Position numbers and translations under genes: made by a program
Assembly (NCBI RefSeq): GCF_037975245.1
Contig: NC_092573.1
Coordinates: forward strand, 5,457,501 to 5,521,500
Source of the DNA: Apostichopus japonicus
Lineage: Eukaryota > Echinodermata > Holothuroidea > Aspidochirotida > Stichopodidae
Direction: 5' to 3'
Length of the DNA: 64,000 nucleotides
Shown: in pieces, positions 1 to 13,600 of the stretch
Position numbering within the stretch: the stretch's first letter is position 1
How the letters are laid out: each line of letters begins with the position of its first letter
Notes under the pieces: generated by a model
What the model saw: the letters and a program-made list of their open reading frames with translations, nothing else
Told to the model about the DNA's origin: nothing
Databases searched by the model: none

Positions 1-1639
1 TTTATAGTAGACCAGTACTGCTCCTTGATGGTATGTGTCGTCGAGTGGTTGCTGGACCTTGCTGAATATAGAAGCCAGTCGTACCCTATTATAAATGTTT
101 TTGATTATTGATTTGTGTATGTTTTTCATTTATTTCTAAGCTTCCGTCCCTATTCTAGCTGACAATTAGAGTCATTGTAAACACCCCTAACCCCGCTGCT
201 CCTATGTCGTAGGTACAAGGCGAGTAGTCGTTACAGAATTTTAATTTGCTGTCACCTCTCATCGTTTGAAAACGCGGCTGAAAGTGCGGCTCACTTTACT
301 GTGGTAAACTTCTATCTGTCTAGGCTTAGAGAAAACATTACTTTTGAGATTTAGTGTGTAAGTCAATGGGGCTTTTAATGGGCGTATGCTACCTTAGGGT
401 TAGGGTTACATCGAGGTAAATGATTCATTTACCTCGATGTAGGGTTAGGGGTTAGGGTTAGGGTTACCCCTACTACATGCGAAGTTGCTTTATTTACTTT
501 ACTGCGTTTGAATTCGCCGATGTCGTAAGAATAGTTTTTAAATAATTGTTACGACTAGTTGTAAGAATAGCCACGGCCAAAGAAGTTATGTCACTGATAT
601 AAAACATTAATAGAGTGATAGAAGGGACTCTTCTCTGTCTCGTTTTTGCATATTACACTTCTTATCTATTCCTATAAGAAAGATAATTAATTTTAAACAT
701 GTCATTAGTGGGATGAATTGTCTTAAATTTGACTTACAACAATTATTGAGTACCACTGCACCTTCTCCGCTTTTCTCCTTATTATCTGCTCTTATTATCC
801 GCTACTAATGTCCGCTACCTTCAAGCAGGTCGCTCATCGACATATAAATATAAAATCACAGGGCGCACTGTTCCAGGTAGTTTGTCATCAAAACTCTCAC
901 AGCAACGAGACTGGTGCATCAACCTCCAAGATACTTTATAGTCCCATATTATACTTAACCCTGTAACATTTTGTGTTGCGCTAAACATCTTTAATAGTGA
1001 GTAACATTATTATTGGCGATCAAATCGAAATGTTAATCGTCGTTGTTTGGCCTACCCTACGCCCTACGGGCTACAGTACAAAGAACTGGCAGGAAGCCTA
1101 CCTAGCGTTTGTGAAAGTCAGTCTTACGGATTTTCGTGAAACTAGTACCATTCCGTACAATCACTCGGAATTACACAGGACCTGCATTTCCTTTTCAAAA
1201 TCTTTTAAGAACGTTCAGAATGAGACATCCTTAAAGTAGTATTGAGAGAAAATTGCAGTTAATTAAAGTTGAGTACCAACAGAATATCGTGCAAGTCAAC
1301 ATAGACCTGTTTTGAGTGCCCAACATTACACGTACCATGGAAGTAGATCTACAGTAGTAACTGTAACTGTCAAAAAGACGATTCATATATTACTTCAGAC
1401 TAGAATTTTGATAAAATCCATACAGAGGAAAACAGAAATAAACTTGATCAAACTATGTTAGAATGACATAGACCTACTTTTATGTAGGCTTGGGCCTAGC
1501 TAACTTTTTATCTCAAGCCTAACTTTAAAGCAATTCTGAATTAAAATTGTCACTTACAAACCAAGAACTACCCAAACTTTATAGTGGACAAATATTAAAA
1601 GATAATCATTTAATTTCTATATTGTGTGTTTATATTCAG
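1..1639. other. Upstream region, no gene seen
   Basis: I see no convincing coding exon here. The longest open frames are short, show no domain and are not bounded by good splice sites. The first coding exon of the LRRC28-like gene begins at 1661, and a good splice acceptor (pyrimidine-rich, ending in CAG) sits at about 1638. A non-coding 5' exon and the promoter of that gene may therefore lie in this stretch or left of the window. The only distinct structure is the telomere-like block at 393-475. Confidence 0.5.
393..475. repeat. Interstitial TTAGGG repeats around a perfect palindrome
   Basis: Several TTAGGG or near-TTAGGG units lie on both sides of a perfect inverted repeat at 408-440: arms ACATCGAGGTAAATGA and its complement, 16 bp each, with a single T between. 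TTAGGG is the telomere unit of most deuterostomes, so this is a short interstitial telomere-like site. The palindrome interrupts the array exactly, with TTAGGG in the same direction on both sides. The units are visible; their origin (break repair or a fold-back insertion) is inference. Confidence 0.75.
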
Positions 1640-1660
1640 CTCATCCATAAATGTGAGGTC

Positions 1661-4600
1661 ATGCAGGGAACAACTCGCCCTGCCTCTTTCATTACAGAAG
1701 ATTGTGAAGCAAGTGAGACAGATGATATATTAAGAGATGCACTAAAAGATGGCCACACAATACTACACCTAAATTACAAAGGTTTACAACAACTACCTCC
1801 ATTATTACTGGATAAATCATTCGATAAAGTCAAAAAGCTCTTTCTTAAGAGAAATCGACTAACCACACTGGTAAGGGTTACTGTTTGTCTGCCTTGCTCG
1901 TTTTGATGATTGTTCCTGCTCTATTTACACATCTTCAGAACCGTGAAATGTATTAATTGAATCTCCCAAGGGACTGTCAGACATTACTTTGCTATTGTAT
2001 CAAAATGCCTCTCAAATAGTCAGCACTTTTGCTTTTCTTCCACCTCTTTCACTGTGTGACCAAAAGGATCCATTGCAAGAAGAATCATCAATTTATAAAA
2101 TGTTATTCCAACAGAAATGTGGGATGAATATGTTTGAAAAGGGAATTGGGTCTCAACCAGTTATGTCTCCATTCATGGCCATGTGCTGGAGAATATTGAT
2201 GCTGAATCATTAGTAGCAAGAGTCTGTGCCCAATATGTGTAATTGTGAAATTGAAAATGTTATTATTCCTTGCTGAAGGCAAAACAAATTCATGCAAGGA
2301 TTATGGCTTCAAGTGTAGCAGAAATTGAAGGTTTTTTGGGTTCAATATCTTGGTCAAAGTCTGAAATTCTTGTACTGTAAGCAGAGCTTCAAAGCTTAGT
2401 TGATATCAGCATAGGAATAAAAAAAAACTATTAGCAAACTACTTATCCACTAGTGAGCCTATCTACAGTAGTAGAATGTGTAAAAGTAAGTTGGCCTGAC
2501 GTTTCGATCCTAGCAGGATCTTCTTCAAAGGCTAAATGCCTTTTAGCCATATGAAGAAGTCTGAAAACTTTGTTAATTGTAGTAACTCAAAAGGTGGTAA
2601 CTTATTCAACTGTAGTTGAACTTTATGCACAGTATGTACAGTAGATTTCCTGGGTGTGTAAAAGAACCCCAATTTAAAAATTGGTAGAACCCAATGATCA
2701 TTTCAGCTCTATAAACTGTGAAAGTGTAAAAAACTATAGAATATTTAATACTGAAATGTACAGTCCGACTCACAGCAAGATCAAAATGTTGGTAACTTAA
2801 TTCTTTGGTGACAAGTAAAGCTATTTAGTCTCAAATGCAAGTACGACTTGTTTGTAATAAACCCTGTACATTATCATATTGCAGAAGGTCAAAGTTCATT
2901 GTTTATATTCAGTGTCAAGAAGCAAGAAAAATTCTCCAGGTATTAAAGGGTGTGAAGACTCGCGCAAAAAGAAACGTCTAATGCCGGTAATCTGACCTAG
3001 TTTCGAATGAGGTGTAACAGAACTGTTAGACACTACCATCGATCGCAGAAAATACACACACACAGCTTGCTACCATCGGTAATTAGACTCTTGTGTATAG
3101 TCAGTACATACAGCTGCGGTCAATACCCACAGCACTGTGTACAAACAATACAGCGATGGACATCTCAGGTCCAGCTAAAGATAACAAGGTATCACTTTTC
3201 ATTACTGTACTGTCTGCATTTTGTAGCGACACGAACAAAACGTCACTTGCAAGCAACGGAAAGTTAACTTTTTCAGATGGCCGCACATGGTTTGGGGCGA
3301 GTCTTCAATGCCTTTAAGACATCTGTTGTTACCAGATTCCAGGAAACTAACAAGACATTTGATATGTAGTTGTTACACTATAAGCTATATATGCTTACCT
3401 CTTTATTTTTATTTTTTTACAGCCTGCTTCTATTGGTTTTCTACAGTCTTTGACAGTGCTGTAAGTACTATGTTTGCATGTTTGAAATTAGAATGGGGCA
3501 ATTATTTATTAGTTATAATCAAACTGGTCAATGTTTTATCTAGTTAGTCTTAGTATATATGAAACAGTCTGTATAAAGCTCTGTAAATATTCTCCTTGGG
3601 AAGTGCTTTTCTTGGTTTTGTGTCAAAGCAAATAATGATGTCAGATGCATTGTATATGACCTGTTTAAAACAATGTTATACAACAGTAATGTCAGTGATG
3701 TTGAATGCATTATTTTATTGATGATACTATAGTGCTAACACCTAAAAATGTCCAGCCCTTTTACCGAATAAAATGACGACAAGTAAAAAGTCTCAAAAAC
3801 CTTTGCACGTGATTAAACAGTTTGGACCTGTAAAGTTGTCATGTTATTATTATCAACACAAAATGTTGCCATTCTGTGGGAAGTATGTTTTTGTGCAAGT
3901 TCAACACGTATCTTTATTTCTGCATTGGTCTTTTTTTGTCAAAAATACACAAAAGAGATACTTTAAGAGCTGGTTTGAGATGAAAATATAACAGGTGAAC
4001 ATTTATTAAGCAACTTTAATCTGTCAGCGATTCAATTGATATCTTGAAATTTAATCATCATATTTAATGGATGTGTAAAGTGACAAATTTTCACTCTCAC
4101 ATGGTTGAAGGTAGTTATAACTAATTGTTGTGACTGAGAACAAAAAACTCTGTGCTTACATCTACTATATAGTTACTGAAAATAAATCTTTAGAAATTTG
4201 GTTTTAAGAAATCAGAGCTAGCTGAATTGATTTAAAAGTATGTTGATATGATAGTTGAAGCTGTGCTAGGCTCATTTGATACCAACAATTTTATTTACTT
4301 AGAACATCATTTATTTCATATGTAAAACAAACTTTTTTTGCTTGTTTTTCTTTAGATATTTACCCTCAAATAATATAAGCAGTTTACCAAATGGTGAGCT
4401 TTCTAATTTTTCATTCTTTGCCAAAGTGAAAAAGGGGCGGGGGGGGGGGGGGAGGGGGTGGATCTGTGATGGTGGTGATGGTCTGTATATGGTTTGTCCT
4501 TGTGTATGTGTGTATGCATGCGATGCTAAGCACAGTACATCAATACACGATGCATAACTTTTCAGTTCAAATGTGATGTGTAGCTGTTCCTATAGTGAGT

Positions 4601-7600
4601 CATTGATGGAGGTCAAGGGTCATTTTGAGATGAACAGTAATCATAATCTACTGAAACCTTGTAGGCAGTTGTTGACTGCACAACTGCCCAGATTCAACAA
4701 TGTAAACCAATCATAGGGAAATACCCAAACAAGTACTGGTCTGCTAACAGAATGAGTCATTCAATCTATAGGTAATGACTAGCATACAGTAAAGATGGTA
4801 GGTTATGTACGATACGTGTGATTCGTTGTACTTCTGTAACATGAGTGTGTAACTGACAATTTTTAATGGTGGTTTATTATAATACTTATTAATGTACATA
4901 TTTCATGATACAATTGTGGAAGGGAAGAGCAGCTTGCAATGCTAATACCACTCTATACTGTCCTCTCATTTATGATGCTTCAAAGCACTAGTACTGACAG
5001 TATGAACAGTTCCACTTAAACCTTTGTCTGAATAGAAACCAGATATTCATACTGCTGCCCAGAATGATGATATCAATTTTGTTTCACTTTTCAGAAATAT
5101 GTGAACTGAAACAGTTAGAGTGCCTTGACGTCAGTCAGAATTGCCTCCTATCTCTGCCGTCCAATGTCGGACAGTTACCGAATCTTGAGAAACTGCACCT
5201 ATCGAGTAATGCCTTGACTGAGCTTCCTGAAGGTTTGTTTACATCTGACCAAAACAACTCTGCCAGCCTGTCTGTCCCTCTAACATTCAGATATGTGTTC
5301 CATAGATTCTGTAAAAGTTTATCAATTAGCTTTGAGAGTTTTTCTCTGGGGGGAGGGGGAGAAAGGGGGGGTGGAGCTCAGGGGACAGGAGGAGACCAGA
5401 TACAGTTGTTGTGGATGGATGGGAAATGATTTACAAACATGGATGGGCCAGACAGTAGATGATACTGTAACTACAGAAGGAAGAGAATCGTCCCTCGGAA
5501 GTTTGACAATAGTTATAAGGATGCCTATTAAACCAAGTTCTACTGTACAAGTTGTGTACAAGTGTTGTGTTGGTGTTGTCATAGGGAAAAATTGATGTCA
5601 GTTTTAGAAACTTTGAAAAATGATTCATCCTAACCAATACTTTGGACGAAAAGTCTTCTTAGAGAATAGATTCTTCCCAAGAATACCTTACTCGTAGAAT
5701 AGCTGATGGGCAGATGAAGAAGTTTTTCTACTTGGTCAAATTGAGGCAAAAGCAGCACCAAATCATCAAAATAAACATGTGAATGGACAGGTCTAGAATT
5801 TTACAGATTTAGCCTCTTCCTCAAAAAATGCCAGTGCATAAATACTGGTACTTTCCTTAAAAAAAACATGATTAGTCTATACTGACCAAAATATGCCAGT
5901 GTTTTTTATTGGTTTTAAATTGGCAAACAGAGAAATCCATTGAGCCAGTAAACAGCCTGAAATTGTGAGTGATGGATGGAGGAGGGCATGTGAACTTAAT
6001 GAACTTTATGATGACAATGGATAGGCAGAAAATACCGTACCTGTTTGATCATGAATTTTTGCAAGTTTTGGTGAGATTTTTATTGTATTTTATGATACTT
6101 TGGAAAGAATTTTAGAATTGTGGTTACAACGGATAGGCAGACAATACAGGGGCGTAGCGATGAATTTGCCAAGGGAGTGGCGAATTCTGTAGGCAAACTA
6201 TCTAAGAGCGAAGCGAATAAGAAAATTTTGGCAGAAAATGCGTCCCAGATCGCTGGAAATGGCACTTCCCAGGCCTTGTTAGTTGCATCTAAGCATTTTT
6301 TATTTTGTAATTACTAGCGATATCATAAAAAAAAAAAATATGCTCAAGGGGGGGTTGCCCCATTCACCCCCCCAACCTTGGCTAAGTGCCTGAAAAAATA
6401 CCGTACCTGTTAGTCATGACCTTTTTGCAAGTTTTGGCGAGATTATTATTGTATTTTATTAAACTATGAAAAGAATTCTAGAATTGTTATGACAATGGAT
6501 AGGTAGACAATACCCTTCCTGTTAGTCATTAACTTTTTGCAAGGTTTCGTGAGGTTATTCTTTTACTTTATGAAAAACTTTGGAAAATATTCTATTTATG
6601 GTATGTAATGGAATTTTATTGTATTTGTCTGGGGGCCAATTTACAAGTAATTGTTTGCATTGTTCAAGCTCTGATTTGTATAAGACAAAGGCACCGTGAG
6701 TTTGCATGTATTCAGGGAATGATAAAGGGCTTTTTCTTTGTTGCCCAGCATTTATCCTTGAGGTTTATAGAAATATGATATGTTTCTATAAATAAATATT
6801 GAAACACCAACCAGAAGGCGTGTCCAATTTAATTAGCATTTTACTGTGCTCTAACAAAACAAGACAAGTTCCATGCAAACGGTTGGGTAGCTTTTATGCA
6901 CGGTTTATGAACTGACTTGTACTAATATGGTTAATCTGCTATAATCGTATCGTTCACATCATCATGATTATCTGATAAAATGTGGAAAAAAGTACATGCA
7001 AATTGTGATAAATTGGACTTTTTCTTAGTACTATAGTGTAACTTACAGAAGAAGAAGTTGACAAGGATTTTTTTATACCTTTGTTTTGATGCGATCAAAG
7101 AACAACGCAGCAAACAGTCAACAAACCTCTTCTTTCAACCTAGGGAAATACATACAATGGTCAAAGACTTGTAAAAAGCCAACAAAACGCATCATCACAG
7201 AGTCAGTAGTGTTTAGCATTATGATATTTCCCTCTGTTATACTACAAATCAGTTATATGCTGTTTGGTTTAATTTCTCATTTTAACTCTTGTACTGTACT
7301 TAGTCTCACTGTGTGTTGTTTACAATCCATACACCTCTAGATATTTCTGAGAAAGAGTAATATTTACAGCATATTTGATGAGATTTCATGTTTGTCGCTT
7401 CATTCAAACAAATTTATAATATATCCTCTTCAGAGATTGGACAACTACAAAGCTTGAAGGTGCTGATAGTGACCAACAATCAACTGGAGAATCTGCCAGA
7501 GACAATATGCCGGTGCATGAAACTCAATACCCTGCATGTAGACAAAAATCGTCTGCATAGGATTCCACATGAACTGAACAAGCTAAGAGATTTGAAGGAG

Positions 7601-10600
7601 TTATCATTAATGGGGAACCTGCTGACGCACATACCAATGTGTAGGTGTAATTTTCTGCTTTTATAGTGTAAATTTTATGGCTTAAAAAAGCAAGAATCAG
7701 TCCTTAATGTATCCAATGTCAAAGAAAAATCTTGTTAAAGCTACATGAGTTTAGGCGCAAACTTAGTTAGATATGGTATAGAGAATTACAAAGAACTCCA
7801 TTCAGTGCTGGTTCTTTTTTTATAAAACATTTAATTTTGGAAAAATGAAACTTTAAACAACTGAAGCTCATCATAGTAATTAAGATTTAATTGGATTACT
7901 TCATCTATTTGAACACACAGACCATCAGGTCACTTTCTCACATGCAATGTAAAACCCAATGGAAAAACAAGAGACTAGTATGGCCTCAAAAAACATGTTA
8001 ACAATGCTTTCAAATATTGTCAAGTACAAAATGGTGTTGGATGTCATCGGGGGGGGGGGGGGGGTTGGGGGTTCCCTTGTTTAAACATAAAACAGTGGAT
8101 TAACACTAAAGTGTAGGCCCTTCAAAACAGTGGATTAACACTAAAGTGTAGGCCCTTTAAAACAGTGATACCACTGATATTCTTTCACAAGTGTTTTTCT
8201 TAAAAGAAACAACACTCCATGTTTGGTCAGCAAGTTCACCTAGCTTTTGTCACCAGACACTTTTACGTCAATAAGAAAATATAACTGACTTGACTATATA
8301 TAAATTTGACATAAAGAAATTTAACTAATTTAGCTAATTTTGGCCTACAATGTTGTCGAAATTGAGTATCGGATGAGCATCAAATAATTTGATATCCTCT
8401 CAGAAGGCTGCTTTAGCAGAAGATGATGTGAAGCATCACCTCGAAACTGTATAACAAAACCATGTTTCTATGGAGCTTATGTATAACCCCCCTTACCCCT
8501 CCAACCAACCCCCCCCAACCATAATGGACGATCAGGACTATTTTAATATATGCGATTGCTTGACGAAGTAACTTTAATCTCAGCTCCGTTTTTGTTCTCT
8601 ATATTTTACTAGTACTGGTAGCCAACAGCAGCCTGACTTGTGTAAACATCACAAACAACCCATACCTGGTGACACTGCTTGGCAACAGCCATCAATTTGG
8701 TGCAATTCATTCTGTTTATTCAAACATTTCAGGGTGAGTATTGAATTTTTGAAGCATATTTTCACACAAAGGGCATTGTCAGTCAGGGAGGAGTTACCCC
8801 CCCCCCCCCTTCAAATTGTTAAGTTCAGAATTCTTAAAATGTGTAAACACTTTGTTTGTGTACTTGAAACCACAACTGGTGCATTTTGATCATCTAGTTA
8901 TTGTATTACAACTGATAAATGCTATTGTTTGCCAGTTTAACATGGGGCTATGCAGTAACAGAAAGTAAGGTTGAGTTTCATACACAGTTATTTATGTTAG
9001 AACCAGTTATATAAAGAATATTCAAAGTGTACAACATAGAAATTGCACTTGAAGAGGAACTCAAGGGAAGCTCGTGTGAGTCCCTCCTTACATGTGGGAG
9101 AAGAAAACAAAGGACACGATATTAAAAAATAAAAGAAAGGTGAGAGAGAGAGAGAAGAGAAGGAAAATAAACAATTATAGCACTGAATGTGACTTTGAAG
9201 ACAGTTCCAGAGATTTGGGAATGAGTACAATAAAAGTATGTGATGTGTGTGGCATACTGACAAAAAATTGAAACATAAAAATTAGCAACCGGAAACGGTG
9301 AATTCTTAAATTGGCATATAACAGCACCGAATGAAAAATGTTTCGTCTCGTCTCGAAAAGTTATAAAACCTTACTCAAACCGGAGGTGAGATATTACCGT
9401 ACTCACCCGTGAGGTGAGAAATGATACCTTACTCACCGGTTTGCTTAGAAAAAATACCTTACTCGCCCATTAGCTGAGAAATAATACCTTACTCACCTGT
9501 GAGCTGAGAAATAATACCTTAAATAAAATCTGTCCACAAACTTGAGACCAAGGACCTTCTGTGAGGTCTGAGCCACGACCCACCAAATCCCCACTTCTCA
9601 GAATGCATGAAAGCTAGCTTTTACTATTATTGACTTGATGCATATAATAGCGGAATCAATCTCCGTGGTGGTGGGAAGCTCAAAAACTTACATAGATAAA
9701 TGTTTCTACTTTCTTTAAATTCTTGTGACCCCACGACCCATGTTTAGCAACCCACCTTTGGGTTATGCCCTGGAGGAATGCAGATTGTCACCATATATTT
9801 GGAATGAGGAGTATACAATGATGCATGCATGTCTCATTGTTTGGACAGAGTCATGCAGTGTTAGAAATCCACAAACTAACCTAACATACATCTTGAAGTA
9901 GTTTAAAAATTGTGATACTGCTATTTTCATGGAGAAGGATTTCTTGTTTTGCCATTTTTGATAACTTTAACTTCAAATATGTTACATGGAAGTTATGTGT
10001 TCATGGCAATGTTTGCGTATGTTTCCATTTATCTGTGAGTGTGTTTGCATCTTTTATTGAAAAAAAGTAAAAAAATAATGACTGAATGGATTTTTGACAC
10101 AAACTTTGGTAAAGTATGTGTAGAAAATTCCCTTCTCCACAGATGTTTCTGAAAAGTATTGGTACTGTTTCTGTCAAAAATTTTCTGAAACATTTGAGAT
10201 GTAGCTGATTATGTTGTAAACTACGGAGTAGTGAATGGCATGCTTACGGCAGTGTTTCATCTGTTCATTAAAATTGCTATAAACATTGATGAATTAAGCA
10301 TATTAAGTTCACCCAGTGAAATCCATATTAATTTATACAATATAAACTTACAAGCTTAAATAATTTTGAGACCGTAACTATAGGAAACAAAACACTAAAG
10401 ATAAAATTGAATGACCCCTTAACTTTATCTGAGGAAAGGTATTGGCCTATCACCAGGTAATTCCATCAAACATTGCATCAAAGTTAATGCAGGCAGACAC
10501 CAATCCAAAATGAGAAAAATGAAGCGGTTCTTTTCTGATGACATTTACTTTTTATTTCCATTGTTGTAAATGTTGGACTTACATTTGTACCACAATTGAT

Positions 10601-13600
10601 AATTATATGCAGAGTAGGGCCCCTAGAACAATCGTTGATGTAAGTAGCGAAAAATTAGACATAAGATGGCCTGCATCAGACATGAACCACTTCTAAAAAT
10701 TTGATTAGCTTTGAAGATTCAATGGAATATAACAGTGGTCATTGAATGGTCATTGGTTTTTACTCAACTCACATGACAAAATTTCCTTAACTGTTATAGT
10801 TGAGCTATTACTTTTCATAGTTTCAATCAAGTCATGTGATATAAACATATAAAATATTACCACTTACATACAGTAATTAGGGTAATTAGGCATGTCGATG
10901 TGGGTCAAATTCATTCACCTGCTCATAATTAACCATTCATCAACTGTTTCATTCTCCCACGGAATATTTTGGTGATGGCAATTTAATCATTTGACCTATT
11001 TGTGGGTAGACCCTATTTGGTTAGAATGCAAACAACCTTTGCAGAGCACAGGATTTTATTCGTCACAGACTACAGGAGTACAGGACTACCATTCAAACTT
11101 TACCCTGGAGCTAAATGGATCTGTGAAATATTACATATTATACCTTGCACATACGCAAGCTCAGTAAAGTACATGAGCATAACATAATCATCATCATAGA
11201 GTGAAATATTCCCAATTTGAAAGGATTCGAGGTTGGCTCTGTGTGTGTTACAATGATACCAAGAATACTTCAAAGTTGGATAGTTTAGGCATATATATAT
11301 ATATATATCTGAATATTGAATAACCTAAAGGAATAAATTAGCCTTGTCAGTTATAACAGCCCGTTAACAATTAAACAAAGCCAGTCAGTTATGCAGTATG
11401 CTCAAATAGAAAAGTTGATTCGATATGTAGTATTAATGCAACCAGCTGAATATAGTTATTCCCGTATTGAAGCCATTTAAAATCGATCTATGACTCAATA
11501 CTAGTGTAGTAATTATGAGTCGTCAGATTTTAAAACACTTCAGTTTAAGTCAATGTAATTATTCTACCATTTTAATGTCAATTCATCAATATGAGCTAAC
11601 ATCTCAATGTTTCTTCGACTTTCACGATACTGTCACTTGTCTCGCCTTCGGTGGCGTCCAAATCTCTGCTAACTTCCAGTTGTAGCTGCAGCTTTCTCTT
11701 AGATTGAGAAGATGATATATCTCCCTTTGAGGTCATACCTGACGTGCATCTCGCATCTTCCCTGGTAGTCTCGTCTAAGCTCGTTGATAGGTCGATGCAG
11801 GTGCAGTGCCTAAAGCAACATGGGAAGGTTTGGCAAAAGGCACGTCTATATTGATCGCTGCCTGCGGTATATACTATAGGATTGATCGCAGAGTTTAACA
11901 AGAGTGTCATTTCGCTAGCTATCCACCAAATCACGACATCGTGCTCCTGAAATGTTGCGTCTGGACGTAATAACGTCACAGCGAATCTGTAAAGGACGTT
12001 GACCTTACTCGGAGAGAGCAGCAGAAAGAAAGCCACGGTGTTTGCAATCAGCATCTTGATGATCTGGTTCCTGGCCAAGACACTGTTACGGATAATCTCG
12101 GGCTGCTCCTTCAGACGGGTCATTTCTCCGCTCACCTTGTGTATGATTAAAGTGTATAGAGAGATACACAGGATCAGGGATATTAGAAACGGTAGAAGAC
12201 TGACGGCTTTAAGCGTGTAGTACAGTGACTTGGATAACGCAAGACAAATACACATTGGAACCACAGCACCGATACTTACCAACCAAGATATCAGCACATA
12301 GGCTGTGGCAGATTTATTGTCACAGCGTGTTGCAAAAGTCTTTGTCGGCAAGCAAATGGCTTTGTACCAATCGTAGGCAACCAGAGGCATCATAAGCTCA
12401 GTGACAATCTCAGGGATGGTATTGATGGCGTAAGCAACCAGAACCAGTTCTTCGCTGAATTGTGATAAAACTTGCAGGAAGAACTTGTTGGTGATAAGAA
12501 AAAACAGATCCGCGGCTGCCATGCTCACAAGGTAGCTGTTTATGGAATTCCTTCGCAAATATCTTATCCGAGCTACGACAATCAGGAACGACACATTTGT
12601 CAATATGCCCAATGTCACCAAAGTTATGATGAAAATAACCAAGACTGGACGATCCATCATAGTGAGTTCTTCAGAGGACAACAAAGCATGTTGATAAGAT
12701 GGAGGTATAGGCTTATAAAATGTTGTGTTAGGGTAGGTTCAGTATTAGCCTAGTAGTACACTTTTATAGCACTAGATTGAAGATAGACAAATTGTAATGA
12801 TGATGATGAAAAAGTGTAAATTTCTTTAAAAAGTCCTGTCTTGCTTTCAAAGGAAACAACTTTGCAAGCTTGTTACTTTCAAATCTATGAAGAAATGACA
12901 GCAGATAAAAATGGCCAAGAATATCGTGTACTCCTCCAGGTTTCCACTGTCAGATGGAATACAATGTGAGGTGATAAAGATACTGCAACAAGTAATCTGG
13001 TTGTTATGAGAATACCTTGAGTCCAAACCTTCTGTGGTAGTGTAGCTTATCATACCTGCATACTACTTTGTTTTATTGTCCTTATATTACAAATTGATCT
13101 TCTGTCAGAAGGGTCATTTAGCTCAAGTTTAAAGAGATCTGATGTCTGTGACATGAACCACTTGTAAACCTCAGCTGGATTGGAGAGTGGATTGTCATCA
13201 CACGGGATCGAAACAGTGCATCACCGGCTTCAGCTGACTTCCTGATGCGAAAGTTTTATCCGAGGCACTACGGATAATGGTCAATCTAGACCAAAGATCA
13301 ATCTTGGATAATGGTGGCAGATTTTTTGGCAAATATACCTCCTAGATCGCCGGAAATAACACTTCACAGACCCAATGATGCTCCCAAACCTCCTTAAATT
13401 TTAGATCTCATGGCTTATAAATTTAGTTTGGGGAAAAACATGGGCGTCTTCAGAAAAACATCAGGCGACAAATAATCCAAGTAGACTTTTGTATACGATG
13501 GGTCTGGGGTCCTCTCCCAGAAAACAATTAAAGACTGCCGCAAATGCGATTTCAGTCCAATGTTTAACAACTGTGGATAAATACGATAAATGAGAACTGC

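Noticed and set aside
393-475. Window lying at a chromosome end because of TTAGGG repeats
   Set aside because: Only a handful of units are present and ordinary sequence continues on both sides. It is an interstitial site, not a terminus.
997-1239. 80-residue plus-strand frame upstream of the LRRC28-like gene
   Set aside because: It begins at a non-ATG codon, has no recognisable motif and no splice context; its length is expected by chance.
12661-12684. Extending the GPCR to a start at 12684
   Set aside because: That codon is TTG, not ATG. The first in-frame ATG is at 12660, and an in-frame stop with no intervening ATG lies upstream, so any longer N-terminus would need an upstream exon.
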